Positions 47,051-58,482 of a stretch of 64,000 nucleotides of DNA are shown piece by piece. This stretch comes from Anaspis maculata (Eukaryota > Arthropoda > Insecta > Coleoptera > Scraptiidae). The stretch spans positions 7,306,070 to 7,370,069 of the forward strand of contig OX421967.1 of NCBI GenBank assembly GCA_949128115.1. Reading direction: 5' to 3'. Each line of letters starts with the position of its first letter. The stretch's first letter is position 1. Position numbers and translations under genes: made by a program. Under the pieces are notes generated by a model. That model saw only the letters and a program-made list of their open reading frames with translations. It made no database searches and was not told the origin of the DNA.

Positions 47051-49510
47051 CTTCAAAGACATTGTTTTTCCCCTTCTTCTATGCTCCAAAAACTGTTTTC
47101 CCGTTTTAAACGCTGAAATTTCTCAACTTCCTACCATTTCAGGCTTTGTGCGACATGTTGGAGGTCGCCGGCCCTTTGCCACCCATTTTATAGGCAGAGG
47201 ATGAGCTTCAAGTACCCACAGGCACTGATGACAGGAATTGATGATTATTTCAAAACTTTCTACCGTCTGTATTTTGGATTTCTTCAAATGACAGGGGAAA
47301 AATCGAAAAACCAAAAGATCGAAAATCCGAAAGATTGAATATCTACGGAATGGAAGACTTACTCCAAAGACATTGTTTTTCCCTTCTTCTATGCTCCAAA
47401 AACTGTCTTCCCGTTTTAAACACTAAAATTTCTCAACTTCCTACCATTTCAGGCTCTGGGCGACATGTTGGAGGTCGCCGACCCTTTGCCACCCATTTTA
47501 TAGGCAGAGGAAGAGCCTCAAGTACCCACAGGCACTGATGACAGGAATTGATGATTATTTCAAAACTTTCTACCGTCTGGATTTTGGATTTCTTCAAATG
47601 ACTGGGGAAAAATCGAAAAACCAAAATATCAGAAATCCGAAAGATTGAATATCTACGGAATGGAAGACTTACTTCAAAGACATCGTTTTTCCCTTCTTCT
47701 ATGCTCCAAAAACTGTCTTCCCGTTTTAAACACAAAAATTTCTCAACTTCCTACCATTTTAGGCTCTGTGCGACATGTTGGAGGTCGCCGACCCTTTGCC
47801 ACCCATTTTATAGGCAGAGAAAAAGCTCCAAGTACCCACAGGCACTGATGACAGGAATTGATGATTATTTCAAAACTTTCTACCGTCTGGATTTTGGATT
47901 TCTTCAAATGACTGGGGAAAAATCGAAAAACCAAAAGATCAAAAATCCGAAAGATTGAATACCTACGGAATAGAAGACTTACTTCAAAGACGTTGTTTGT
48001 CCCTTCTTCTATGCTCCAAAAACTGTCTTCCCGTTTTAAACACTAAAATTTCTTAACTTCCTACCATTTCAGGCTCTGTGCGACATGTTGGAGGTCGCCG
48101 ACCCTTTGCCACCCATTTTATAGGCAAAGAAAGAGCTCCAAGTACCCACAGGCACTGATGACAGGAATTGATGATTATTTCAAAACTTTCTACCGTCTGG
48201 AATTTGGATTTCTTCAAATGACTGGGGAAAAATCGAAAAACCAAAAGATCGAAAATCCGAACGATTGAATATCTACGGAATGAAAGACTTACTTCAAAGA
48301 CATTGTTTTTCCCTTCTTCTATGCTCCAAAAACTGTCTTCCCGTTTTAAACACTGAAATTTCTCAACTTCCTATCATTTCAGGCTCTGTGCGACATGTTG
48401 GAGGTCGCCGACCCTTTGCCACCCATTTTATAGGCAAAGAAAGAGCTCCAAGTACCCACAGGCACTGATGACAGGAATTGATGATTATTTCAAAACTTTC
48501 TACCGTCTGGATTTTGGATTTCTTCAAATGACTGGGGAAAAATCGAAAAACCAAAAGATCAAAAATCCGAAAGATTGAATCTCTACGGAATGGAAGACTT
48601 ACTTCGAAGACATTGTTTTTCCCTTCTTCTATGCTCCAAAAACTGTCTTCCCGTTTTAAACACTAAAATTTCTCAACTTCCTACCATTTCAGGCTCTGTG
48701 CGACATGTTGGAGGTCGCCGACCCTTTGCCACCCATTTTATAGGCAGAGGAAGAGCCTCAAGTACCCACAGGCACTGATGACAGGAGTTGATGATTATTT
48801 CAAAACTTTCTACCGTCTGGATTTTGGATTTCTTCAAATGACTGGGGAAAAATCGAAAAACCAAAATATCAGAAATCCGAAAGATTGAATATCTACGGAA
48901 TGGAAGACTTACTTCAAAGACATCGTTTTTCCCTTCTTCTATGCTCCAAAAACTGCCTTCCTGTTTTAAACACTAAAATTTTTCAACTTCCTATCATTTC
49001 AGGCTCTGTGCGACATGTTGGAGGTCGCCGACCCTTTGCCACCCATTTTATAGGCAAAGAAAGAGCTCCAAGTACCCACAGGCACTGGTGACAGGAATTG
49101 ATGATTATTTCAAAACTTTCCACCGTCTGGATTTTGGATTTCTTTAAATGACTGGGGAAAAATCGAAAAACCAAAAGATCAAAAGTCGGAAAGATTGAAT
49201 ATCTACCGAATAGAAGACTTACTTCAAAGACGTTGTTTGTCCCTTCTTCTATGCTCCAAAAACTGTCTTCCCGTTTTAAACACTAAAATTTCTTAACTTC
49301 CTACCATTTCAGGCTCTGTGCGACATGTTGGAGGTCGCCGACCCTTTGCCACCCATTTTATAGGCAGAGGAAGAGCCCCAAGTACGCACAGGCACTGATG
49401 ACAGAAATTGATAATAATTGCCAAACTTTCTACCGTCTGGATTTGTGATTTCTTGGAAAAACCAAAAGATCAAAAATCCAAAAGATTGAATACCTACGGA
49501 ATGGAAGACA
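47051..49510. repeat. 310-bp tandem array, 8 units, tetrameric higher-order period
   Basis: Units start CTTCAAAGACATTGTTTTTC at 47051, 47362, 47672, 47982, 48292, 48602, 48912 and 49222; the first is 311 bp, the next six are exactly 310, and the last is shortened. Diagnostic variants repeat every four units: AATATCAGAAATCC in units 2 and 6, CATCGTTTTT in 3 and 7, CGTTGTTTGTCCC plus TTTCTTAACTT in 4 and 8. That gives a 1240-bp higher-order unit. The same 63- and 67-codon open frames recur in most units on both strands, but the period is not a multiple of three. Confidence 0.95.
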
Positions 49511-50560
49511 GAAACGTCAAAAACTCATGGACAGCTGAATCGATGGATCGATATTAGAAATAAGCGGAAGATCAAATGATCGAAAAATATGACGATCAAT
49601 GGATTCTCTAATCAAAATACAAAATGATCGAAAGCTCAAAGGTCAAAAGATTAAAATTTTGAAAAATCCGAAAATTGAAGCGATCAAAGTCAGGCCGAAA
49701 AAATGGATAGACCAAGGGAACTACGGACCGACAGATTGCTAGATCAAAAGATCAATCAGGTGACAGAAGCATCAAAAGGCCGAACGATCGGAAGGACCGA
49801 TAAATCGAAATAATAAAAGATAAAATATTGAAAGGAAAGACCGACAGGCTGAAAAATTCTAAAGCTAGTCGAACTTATCAATTAAACAACAGAGAGGTCG
49901 GAAGGGCAAAATCCTCAAAGTCTGAAGGATCGGTAGATCTAAAGGATGGCTCGATCAATGAATCAATAGATCGAATTACTGACCGATCCCAGGATCGATA
50001 GCTCCAATGGGTAGTCTCTTCAAATTTAATTAAAACTTTCGCCGGCAAGGGGTTACACCGGACAACTGATGCTAGATTTTGATCTACCTCTCGTTTATAG
50101 TTTCTTTTATTCGTTTATTCAACTTCGGCCTATATACGCAACAAGGCATAACACCGACGCCGGTGAATGCTCTCCTTTACTATACCGGGAATTTTGCCGG
50201 TAAAGGATTGAAAGATCGAAATAAGTATCACGACTGAAAGATCGAAGAATCGAAAGACCGAGCAATCGGGAAACTAAGGAACCGATATGCCGATGTCGTA
50301 GCAACGGATTTATGGATTGCAGAGGAATGATGAATATCGAACAAGAAGTCGAAAATCGAAGGATTATGGATCTAAGGATCGATAGAGCTAGAGATTATAG
50401 GTAAAAAGAGTAAAGGATCGAAAAATCGGCTCACTTGAAAGATCGAAGAATTTCTTGATCGAAAAACAAAAGGATTGAGAGTTTGAAAAGTCGAATAACT
50501 ACCGATGAATCATGAATTGATGGGACAAAATATTGAAAGATTGATGAATCGCGGACAAGA
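49511..50560. repeat. GATCGAAA-type degenerate array
   Basis: Loose repetition of GATCGAAAGATC, GACCGA and ATCGAAAAATCG words. The stretch 50036-50205 inside it does not fit and is listed separately. No coding features. Confidence 0.75.
50036..50205. other. Foreign island inside the GATCGAAA array
   Basis: About 170 bp bounded by GCCGGCAAGGGG on the left and TTTTGCCGGTAAAGG on the right, weakly inverted. The interior has different wording (CTTCGGCCTATATACGC, CACCGACGCCGGTG). It looks like a small insertion; identity unknown. Confidence 0.4.
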
Positions 50561-51640
50561 TTTTTTTTGGAAGAAGTCAGTAGAGATGTTTCAAGTATTT
50601 CTCTAGAAAATCGGCAGTGATTTGCCAAGGATTATTTCTGAAAGTAAGCAAAGATTTCTTGTGGATACTCTTTTTAGAGGCCAGAAGAGATGTCACAAGA
50701 GTTTATCTGGAAACCAGCAGATATTTCCCATGGATCTTGTTTAGAAATAACTATCAATTTCTGAAGAATTTCTTCGGAAGTGAGCAGAGTAGAATTTTGG
50801 TAGTGCAGATTTGACAAGAATTTCCGTACAAATCAGCAAAGATTTCCCAAGACTTGTATTTGGAAGGCAGCAGAAACTTGTGGATCCCTTCGAGAAGTCA
50901 GTTGAAATCTTTCAAAAATTTCTTTGGGGACCAGCAGAGATTTCTCATGTATTTTGTTGACAAATAACAAAAGATTTCTGAAGAATTTCTTTAGAACAAA
51001 GACTAGAATTTCAAAAAATGCCAAGGATTTTTTTAAAAACCAGCAACGATTCCCCAAGAAATATTCTTGAAAGTCTGCAGAGATTTCTTGCGGATCTTTT
51101 TTAGAAGTCGGTAGAGATGTTTTGCGAATTTCTCTGGGAATCAGCAGAGACTTCTCTTGGATTCGGTTTGGGAATAACTGAAGATTTATGAAGAATTTCT
51201 TCTTCAGAACTGAGCAGAGACTAGAATTTGAAAAGTTAGAGATAAGTAAAAGATTTCCCAACAAGTCAGCAAAGATCTCCCAAGAATAATTTTTGGAACT
51301 CGGCGGAAACGCGTCGCAAACTTTGTCAGACATAAGCCAGAATTATTGTGGCAGTCGGCAGAGATTTCTCATGGATTATTTGTAGAAGCCATCAGAGATT
51401 TCTCAATAATTTATTCAGAAGCCGGCAGGAATTCCTCCAGAATTCTTTTAAGTCAGCAGGTACTTGCTCAGGGTTTCATAAGAAGTCAGCTGAGGTTACT
51501 CAAGTTTTTTCAACTCAACAGAGGTTTCCAATTTTTCAACTCGGAAGATTTTTCTCGAAAAATCACCATTCGGTAGGCTATTTAGTTGCGATTAGAGTTT
51601 CTGGAGAAGCAATATCACAGGTTAAGTTTCAAAATGCGTA
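50561..51640. repeat. AGCAGAGATTTCTC-type degenerate array
   Basis: A phrase close to AAGTCAGCAGAGATTTCTCA..GAATTTCTTC recurs about every 50-60 bp with heavy drift (for example 50575, 50715, 50935, 51075, 51140, 51355, 51395). Open frames reaching 166 codons on the minus strand are repeats of one short peptide theme, not a gene. Confidence 0.78.
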
Positions 51641-52190
51641 GCGAAACGCGTCGCCAGTACATAAATTCAAATTTAATACACACACTTTCACACCACGTCG
51701 ATATCTCATCTAAAGACGGCCCATGAATCTTCTAAGCCCGTCTTCCCTACCCTCGACGGTTTTCATCACACACCTACCCAACCCACTCATCCCAAACCAC
51801 CGAAAGAGGGAAGGTGGAGGGCTGTATATGCCGGCGGTATACGTAGATATACGTATGGTGCGCGAAAGCGTATAGATTAATTAATGAATAAATAATAAAG
51901 TGTGCGGCTAGGTTTGATTATAAGATATAGTTGGCTGCGGCGTTCGAGGGTATGGGGTCGGTATTTTAACTTACTTTATTATGTATCAAGGCACATCCAC
52001 CTTTGATAGCGGCGCGAGCAGGAGGTGCCGGAACTTTATTGCCCTTTAACCTTACTCTGTTTCTCCTTGCCCTTCCTCTCTCCCGCACCCTCTCGCCCTG
52101 GTTCCGGTCTTTTCCTGCCGTGCATGTGTGTGGAAGTTTCGTGTACTTTGTGGGCATTTTGAAATCTTTACAAACAACAAATCTGAGAAC
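51641..52190. other. Non-repetitive island
   Basis: About 550 bp, with CA- and CCC-rich stretches near 51680-51800 and alternating TATACG wording near 51830-51870. No gene recognised. Confidence 0.45.
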
Positions 52191-52404
52191 AAGTTGAAGA
52201 ATCTGCAGCTGAAGGTCATGTCGTTGATTTTTTCACAAATCGCACTTCTGACACCACATTTAGCTGCTCTTGTAGATTGCCAAGTTTATCCTATAGTACT
52301 TCCGAACAAATTCTTGAGGAATCTCAAAAGGTACTGAGGAGCAAGTAACTCCTAGATCACTTCAATCTTCTCCAAAGGAAATGTGCGAGATTGCAAAAAA
52401 ATGT

Positions 52405-53457
52405 TAGCTGTGACAACAGCAATCATAACACAGCTGATTACTGCCGTATTGGTCACTTGGAATTCGTTTGTGGAGAAAAAAAGTCAAAGATCCTAAAAGA
52501 AATTACAAGGTCAATAAGCTAGATAACGATGATGATTTTTCTAACAGTTCGCTAAGTGTGAAGAGCGATGACAGTACATTTTCAAATTCGGATTCTTCCA
52601 AAAAATTGTTAAATATAGTGAACGAAGGATGTGGACCAATAATGACACAGGTTGTGATCAATGAAATTACTATTTCAATAGAAAAAGATACAGGTTCAAG
52701 TTTTTCGTTTATTTCCGAGGATCTGTATAAAAAGCACTTTTCCAATTAGCCTATCACCAAGTCAAAAGTTGAATTCAGTTTTTATACAGGCGAATCAATG
52801 CGCACTGTGGGATTTGTGAAGGTCAACGTAAAGTTTCGGAAAAGGTTGGTCACCGACGTGGCACTTTTCATTGTACCTCATGGGACATCTTCTATGTTGG
52901 GGCGAAATTGGTTTACAGCTTTGAAGATTAACATAATCGGGAACACAGTCGTGAATGATATTTGTTTGGAGAACAATGATATAATTTCCAACTTGGTCAA
53001 GGAATTCAAAGTCATTTTTGACAAGAAGCCAGGAAAATGTAAACATTTCAAAGCCAAACTATTCGCAGAGCCGGACTCGATGCCTGTTTTTCATAAAGCT
53101 CGCGCTTTGCCATTTCATTTGAGAAATAAGGTGGAGAACGAATTGAATCGGCTCGTAGGCGGAGGGGTAATTTCTCCAGTTGAGTTTAGTGAGTGGGCAA
53201 CTGCTATCGTACCAATAGTTGAAAAAAATGGCTACATAAGAATTTGTGGGGATTTTAAAACAACAGTAAATCCAAACCTGAAAATTCCGAAAAATCCAAT
53301 TCCAAATATAAATACACTTTTTGCTTCACTGGCAGGAGGTCAATTATTTTCAAAGTTAGATTTGACTCAAGCATATGCTCAGTTAGAACTTGACGAGGAA
53401 TCAAAACAAATGGTAGTGATAAACACACACACAAGGGATTATTCCAATACAATAGGT
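52405..53457 (+). pseudogene. pol: gypsy gag zinc knuckle, protease and start of RT
   Basis: A collapsed double zinc knuckle (CDNSNHNTADYC and IGHLEFVC) precedes an aspartic protease with DTGSS at 52687-52701. One frame then runs 52468-53457 with a single TAG at 52747-52749. It reaches the linker SMLGRNWFTALK and RT motifs RALPFHLRNKVE, IRICGDFK and KLDLTQAYAQLEL. The protease would process the polyprotein; the RT would act inside a cytoplasmic particle. The frame ends at a TAG (53455-53457) only because of a one-base change in an ACACAC run near 53425; the RT continues in another frame. Confidence 0.88.
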
Positions 53458-54235
53458 TAGCTTACGGACTGGCTCCAAGCCCAAGTATTTGCCAGAAAGT
53501 AATGGATGAGATTTTTGGTGGAACGAATGGAGTTACAGTTTTCATGGATGATTTGCTTGTGTCAGGATTAAATGAAGAAGATCATTCAAGTAACTTGAGA
53601 AAAGTTTTTGCTAAACTACGAGAGAGAGGTTTAAAAATAAATTTAGATAAATGAAAATTCAGGCAAAGGTCAATCAAATATCTGGGTCATTTAATCGATG
53701 CTGAAGGGTTGCATCCGACCAATGAAAAAATCGAAGCTATTTTGAAAATGAGTGAACCAGAAAATAAAACAGAACTCAAGTCTTTTTTAGGAATGGTCAA
53801 TTTTTATGGAAAATTTTTGAGTAATTTAAGTTCTAAACTGAGTAATTTGCATAATTTGTTGTGCGATAACGTCAAATGGAAGTGAAATACAGAGTGTCAG
53901 AATTTGAGAATATAAAAAGAAAAATTGCATCAAAAAAGGTCCTAGTTCATTTCAATCAGGAATCACCGGTTGCATAATTTTGTGATGCAAGCTCGAAGGG
54001 GACGGGATCGGTAATTTGTCACATTTTCCCTGATGACAGTATTCGACCAATAGGACACGCAGCAAGGACACTTTCAAAAGCAGAAAAAAATTATTCTTCA
54101 ATTGACCGCGAGGCTCTGGCGATCATTTTTGGATTACGTAAGTTTCATGAATATTTATTTGGAAAGAAGTTTGTCCTCTACACAGACCATAAAACGCTTC
54201 TAGCAATTTTTGGTGAAAAAAAGGTATACCGTTAA
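53425..54235 (+). pseudogene. pol: gypsy RT catalytic core and RNase H
   Basis: After the frameshift: LAYGLAPSPSICQKVM, the catalytic box FMDDLL at 53541-53558, then GHLIDAEGLHPT and FLGMVNFYGKF of the thumb and connection. TGA replaces a codon at 53652-53654, and further stops fall near 53883 and 53975. RNase H follows with FCDASSKGTG (first acidic residue), EKNYSSIDREALAI and LYTDHKTLLAIF, all expected catalytic positions present. A frameshift near 54220 ends the readable segment. Confidence 0.88.
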
Positions 54236-54279
54236 TGGCTGCAAGTGGGTTGCAGAGATAGGCAATAATTCTTTCGGCG

Positions 54280-55744
54280 TACCAATACGACATGAAGTAC
54301 ATTCCTTCAAAAGAAAATTGCAATGCAGACGCTTTGTCGCGATTATAGCCGTCACTGTCAATATCTTCGGATAAAAATGATATCGGACATATTTTGTTTT
54401 TACAACATAATGATGAACTACCAACTGATTGCAAAAGTAACGGCTTAAGACCCTATATATTGATGAAAGTTTACTATTATTGTTTTAATGGTTGGCCTCA
54501 GAAAAGTGAGTCGAAATGCTTTGAACCCTATTTTCAACCGAAAAAATGAACTGCATTTGGAACAAGGTTGCATTTTGTGGGGTGTTCGCGTGATAATACC
54601 ATCAAGTTTACGTTCAAAAATTCTAGAATCAATATATTTCAATCACATGGGAATTTGTCAAAGCAAGAGCGTTGCTAGATCTTTTTGTTATTGGCCTTTA
54701 ATTGATCGTGACATTGAGAACGTTTGTGCAAGGTGTGAAATCCGCAACTAGTTTCAAGATAAACCACAGAAAAACACTTTGCATCCCTGGCCTTAAACAG
54801 GCAAATGTTGTTCACGAGTTCATGTTGATTTTTCAGGTCCAATTTTTGAAAAGAAATACCAGATTGTGATAGATTCTCATACTAAATGGATAGAAGTTTT
54901 TAAAATAACAAATACTACAGCCAAAGATGTTATTTCTTGCTTGAGGTCTTTATTGGCTCGTTTTGGTATTCCTGATAATTGGATTTCGGACAATGGTCCT
55001 TCTTTTTCTTCTTAAGAGTTTGACCATTTTCTGGAGATGAACGGAATAAAAGAATTGTTCTCACCACCATACCACCCCCAAAGCAACGGTTTAGTGGAAA
55101 ACAGCGTTAAATTGACAAAGAAGGTAATACTCAAAGCAAATAAACAAGAAAGGGATATAGATGTAACGATTCAAAGATTTTTATTCGACCAAAGAAATAC
55201 CAATCACACGACAACAGGTGAAAGTCCAGCTTTCCTAATGTTTAGCAGAAGATTGAAAACCAGATTTGACTTACTTAGACCATCACATTCAGACCAGACG
55301 TCAAAAGGAGTTTCTAAACAAGTTGAAAATTTGTGTGGGAAAGGTAGGGAGTTCCAAGTGAGTGACACGGTTCTTACAAGAAATTTTGCAAATCCTGCAA
55401 GGCACACTTGGTTTCCCGGTAAAATTGTCCGACGTTCCGGAAACGTAACTTACGATATCGATTTTGGAAATGGTCAAATTGGAAAGAGACATTCTAATCA
55501 GATGAGGAAAACTTCAACTGATGTTCGTGAACAGTCTCAGTCTGGAAAATCTCCAATTATGACTCACACAGACGGCGGAGTTGATGAAAACTGTAACAAT
55601 CAATCTACGACAGTGAACATCGAACCAAATGTTCAGGAAGAAATTGTAAATAGTAAAGATGTTTCTGCGGAACCTTCAAATGTGAACAAACCTGTAAATA
55701 GTCCTGTAAAGTCTAGATATAATATTGAGAAATCGAATCGTTAA
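54280..55744 (+). pseudogene. pol: gypsy integrase with C-terminal domain
   Basis: The tail of RNase H (CNADALSRL) is followed by the HHCC zinc domain (HMGICQSKSVARSFCYW and CARC, 54645-54745), with the frame intact at 54488-54750. The catalytic core has HVDFSGP (first D, near 54825), SDNGPSF (second D, near 54988) and HPQSNGLVENSV (glutamate, near 55075-55105). A TAA at 55013 interrupts it. The last frame, 55037-55744, carries the C-terminal domain WFPGKIVRRSG..TYDIDFG and a hydrophilic tail. It would insert the cDNA into chromosomal DNA. Confidence 0.9.
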
Positions 55745-55846
55745 TTGATTTATGAAAAATATGTAAATTATTATATATTGTGATGAATTACTATAAATAT
55801 GATAGATTGCGATTTTGTAAATATTGCATAATTTAGAAGGGAGAAA

Positions 55847-56017
55847 TGTGGTATATTGAAGAAGTTGATGATAACTTCTTATTATTTTGTTATCTACGTT
55901 TTTGTATAGGATTTGAATGCTAGAATAGAACACATCAGTTTCAACTATCGAGTTGTACTTACCTTACCAATGAATAACGCTCTAATAATTAATCAAATAA
56001 CAATGTAATATACGACA
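55847..56017 (+). mobile_element. 3' LTR of the gypsy element, 171 bp
   Basis: Starts TGTGGTATATTG immediately after a purine-rich primer tract (AGAAGGGAGAAA, 55835-55846) and ends AATATACGACA. The ends are inverted relative to each other (TGTGGTATATT against TGTCGTATATT), as expected of LTR termini. The short length fits Mag-group elements. No upstream partner was found for a comparison of LTR ages. Confidence 0.75.
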
Positions 56018-57785
56018 ATTACCAGTTTTTTTTCTTTCATTTGAGTGACCGGATTGTCACTCAACTGATCACTTGCCCAGTTTCTCTCTACAAATACTCC
56101 ATTCAATAATCTCTAACACACGAGACAAGAAAAAGTCATATCGGCATGGTCAATACCTTCGGTGCCAATTTTTTTCTATATGAAACAACAGCAAACTTTA
56201 GGAAGTTGCAAGCAGAGCCCGTCTCTTGGCAAAGTTAGACGTAATTTTAAAGTATATCGTACAACACCTGTATCTCTAAATTTTCAAACAGCCATTAGCA
56301 GTGTCATACAAACGGCACAACGTATTATAATCCCGGTGATGTATGACCCCTCCAGCTTGGATGGCGGCCGGGGGTAGGTATAATTTAGAAGACCAGGCGC
56401 GCTTTAGAGTTTGTTGTTTGTTGTCTATGTGTTGTGTATACGTATAATTTCATGCGCGGAAGCGGATTTATTGCCTAAAAGAGCCCCGTTGTTGCTACAT
56501 CCCTTGAAAACTTACACGAGAGCGAAATGGCAAGAAAAATCCGAGAAGACGAACAATTGCACCACCGTACAACGACCAATTAACATGCAGCATGGTATAG
56601 GTGAGAATGGAACGGCATACAGAGAAAAGGGAAGAGAAAGAGATGAAGAGAGGAGTCAAATAACCGGTGTGAGCTCTGCGACGGCGTTAAGTGACTGGGA
56701 CATTAAAAAGTTAGGCACGGCCGTGGAAAGCAAGGCTAATGGAAAGATGCGAACAGGAGACGGGCATTAGAATTAACACCGCAGAAATGATTATTTAGTG
56801 TATACGCCGGGAGATGTCATTGCGAGGTGGGCGTACACTCTGCGATGGAAGGCGCTTTTGCGATATTCGCTGCGATAACGGTGTTCAGTTCGTCGGTGCT
56901 TCGACCTGACCTGTCAACTCCTGCTTGCAACTTTCAACTTCACACGCATCTGTTGATCAATCTTCAAGCTCAATCAGCCTTTCTCATCAACAAACTGGCT
57001 TGAAAACATATTTGGCTGGTTAATCCATTCAAGTGCTTCGCTGATTAGCTGACGAGTCATTTGGATATAACAGCACGTTTTCTGTGGTCGGAATCAAAGC
57101 AAATACAGTTTGATGATCGGCAAATCTGCGAATGTTAAGCAGGCGACGCAGAGGCAAAAGAACGAAGCCTTTTGGTTTGGAATGTACGCGAAGCTTCGCG
57201 CGCCCAGTCACATATACGGGGTCCTGAGCCGTCTAAGAATATCAGGAGGCTTGAAATGAAAAGGCTGTTTGGCTCTAAAAGGGTTGAGGCGTATATCGGT
57301 GTTTGAACGGCACCGCAGGGATTCACCGCCGCCCTCTTCTCTCGCATCCTCCGCCAACACCTCCAACCAGCCCTCCCCCCCCCCGTGGTGTTTCTCACGC
57401 GTCTATATCGGCATGCCGCAAAGTCTCCCGTTTGATGTGATACGTTACGCTTGATGTGCCCGAGCGCCGACGATGATCTTCTGAATTGCTCCGAAGTAAC
57501 TTCGGTTCAAGTCGGGTTTCTAGCCTGATGTTGGAAGTATTTGTAGAAAGAAATTGGGTGGATGAACGGAAATTGGAGTTGATCAAGCCGAAAGAAAAAA
57601 AAATTGGTAACCGACAAATTGATCACCGTTATCGCAGCTGACATTTTTCTTTCAAAAATCAACAGAGCTCATTGAAGAAGGCAAGAATGGTCTACGAGTT
57701 TTTACTGTCAACTTCTTGAAGACTTGTTGAGAGTCCTCAAGATTCACTTTGGAAGTGAGCAATGTATTAAAGACTATATCTTTGA
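56018..57785. other. Non-repetitive island
   Basis: About 1.8 kb. The open frame 56411-56770 (119 codons, plus) has a hydrophobic start and a charged remainder but no recognisable domain; I do not call it. The stretch near 57310-57395 is C-rich. No RNA gene seen. Confidence 0.45.
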
Positions 57786-57833
57786 TCTCACGGGAATAAC
57801 AGACAGTTGTTTTTTTTTGTATAATTTTTTTCT

Positions 57834-57879
57834 TTTGCCAACGTTTCGACCTCGTGGCGAGGACTTTTTCAAGGCAGTA
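57834..57879 (-). repeat. Penelope-type terminal repeat motif
   Basis: CCAACGTTTCGACCTCG followed by GGCGAGGACTTTTTCAAGG forms a short imperfect stem and matches the hairpin-like motif often seen in Penelope pseudo-LTRs; from family knowledge, not verified by search. Confidence 0.55.
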
Positions 57880-58073
57880 GGTAAACTAAATAAATAAGTA
57901 ATGATACAATAAATAAGTAACAATACATAATAAAATTCGAGAGCTTACAGAAGTTGTGAAAATATAAGACCCAGTGTATAAAGAATGAATAAATATGTCA
58001 AAAATTTGAAGTTGGAAACCAAAAAAGTCAAACAAATTAACAATCAAATGAGCAACACCCCCGAACAATCATT

Positions 58074-58470
58074 TTACACCACCTCCCACATTCCAAGTGA
58101 ATCACTGTAAACCACAGTTAAACCCATGACATCACTTCTATAATTTACAGTATTGTTATTATTTCTTATGTGCATCATTTCCAAAAGATTTCTTCTGAGA
58201 AGATGGTTTTCTTTACATAAATTTTTTGGGTTAACAAAGTCAAATTCGTGTTTCATTTCAAAATGATGTCTAGCTAAGGCTGTAATTTCACTCTTTCTAG
58301 TGTTGATAGGACGGCAACTAAATTGATGTTGTTTCAATCGCATTTCTGAATATTGTTTTGTTTGTCCAATGCAAACTGAATCACAGTCTTTACATTTGAT
58401 TGAATGAATAATTGCAGAACATTTCAATTGTGGTGTGATATCTTTTAACTTTGTATATAAACTTGATGTG
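58074..58470 (-). pseudogene. Penelope GIY-YIG endonuclease domain
   Basis: The minus frame reads SIKCKDCDSVCIGQTKQ, then MRLKQHQ (catalytic arginine), ARHHFEMKHEFDF, RRNLLEMMHI (metal-binding glutamate) and a closing asparagine motif TVNYRSD. This is the order of Penelope-type GIY-YIG nicking endonucleases, which prime reverse transcription at the target. The usual tyrosine pair is altered (HSI and CIG in place of Y.I and YIG), so activity is doubtful. The open frame is intact from 58427 to 58074; linker sequence runs back to about 58470, where the foldback begins. Confidence 0.85.
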
Positions 58471-58482
58471 TTCTTAACTGTA

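Larger units (their letters stand above)
52191..56017 (+). mobile_element. Ty3/gypsy retrotransposon (Mag/K02A2.6-like), 5'-truncated and decayed
   Basis: Gag zinc knuckles, protease, RT, RNase H, integrase and a 3' LTR appear in canonical order. The left LTR is not found; the element fades in within gag near 52200. The domain wording (HNTADYC, SMLGRNWF, HKARALPFHLRNKVE, WFPGKIVRRSG) is that of the K02A2.6/Mag group of animal gypsy elements, from family knowledge. Multiple stops and frameshifts make it inactive, yet much of the protein is still readable, so it is younger than the 1-5235 element. Confidence 0.9.

Noticed and set aside
47051..49510. CRISPR array
   Set aside because: Whole 310-bp units are repeated without unique spacers, no cas genes are present, and the context is eukaryotic transposons.
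50833..51333. 166-codon minus-strand open frame
   Set aside because: Lies wholly in the AGCAGAGATTTCTC array and encodes the same short phrase over and over.
56411..56770. 119-codon open frame with a hydrophobic start
   Set aside because: No family motif, no visible promoter or splice context, and composition like the surrounding non-coding DNA; too weak to call.
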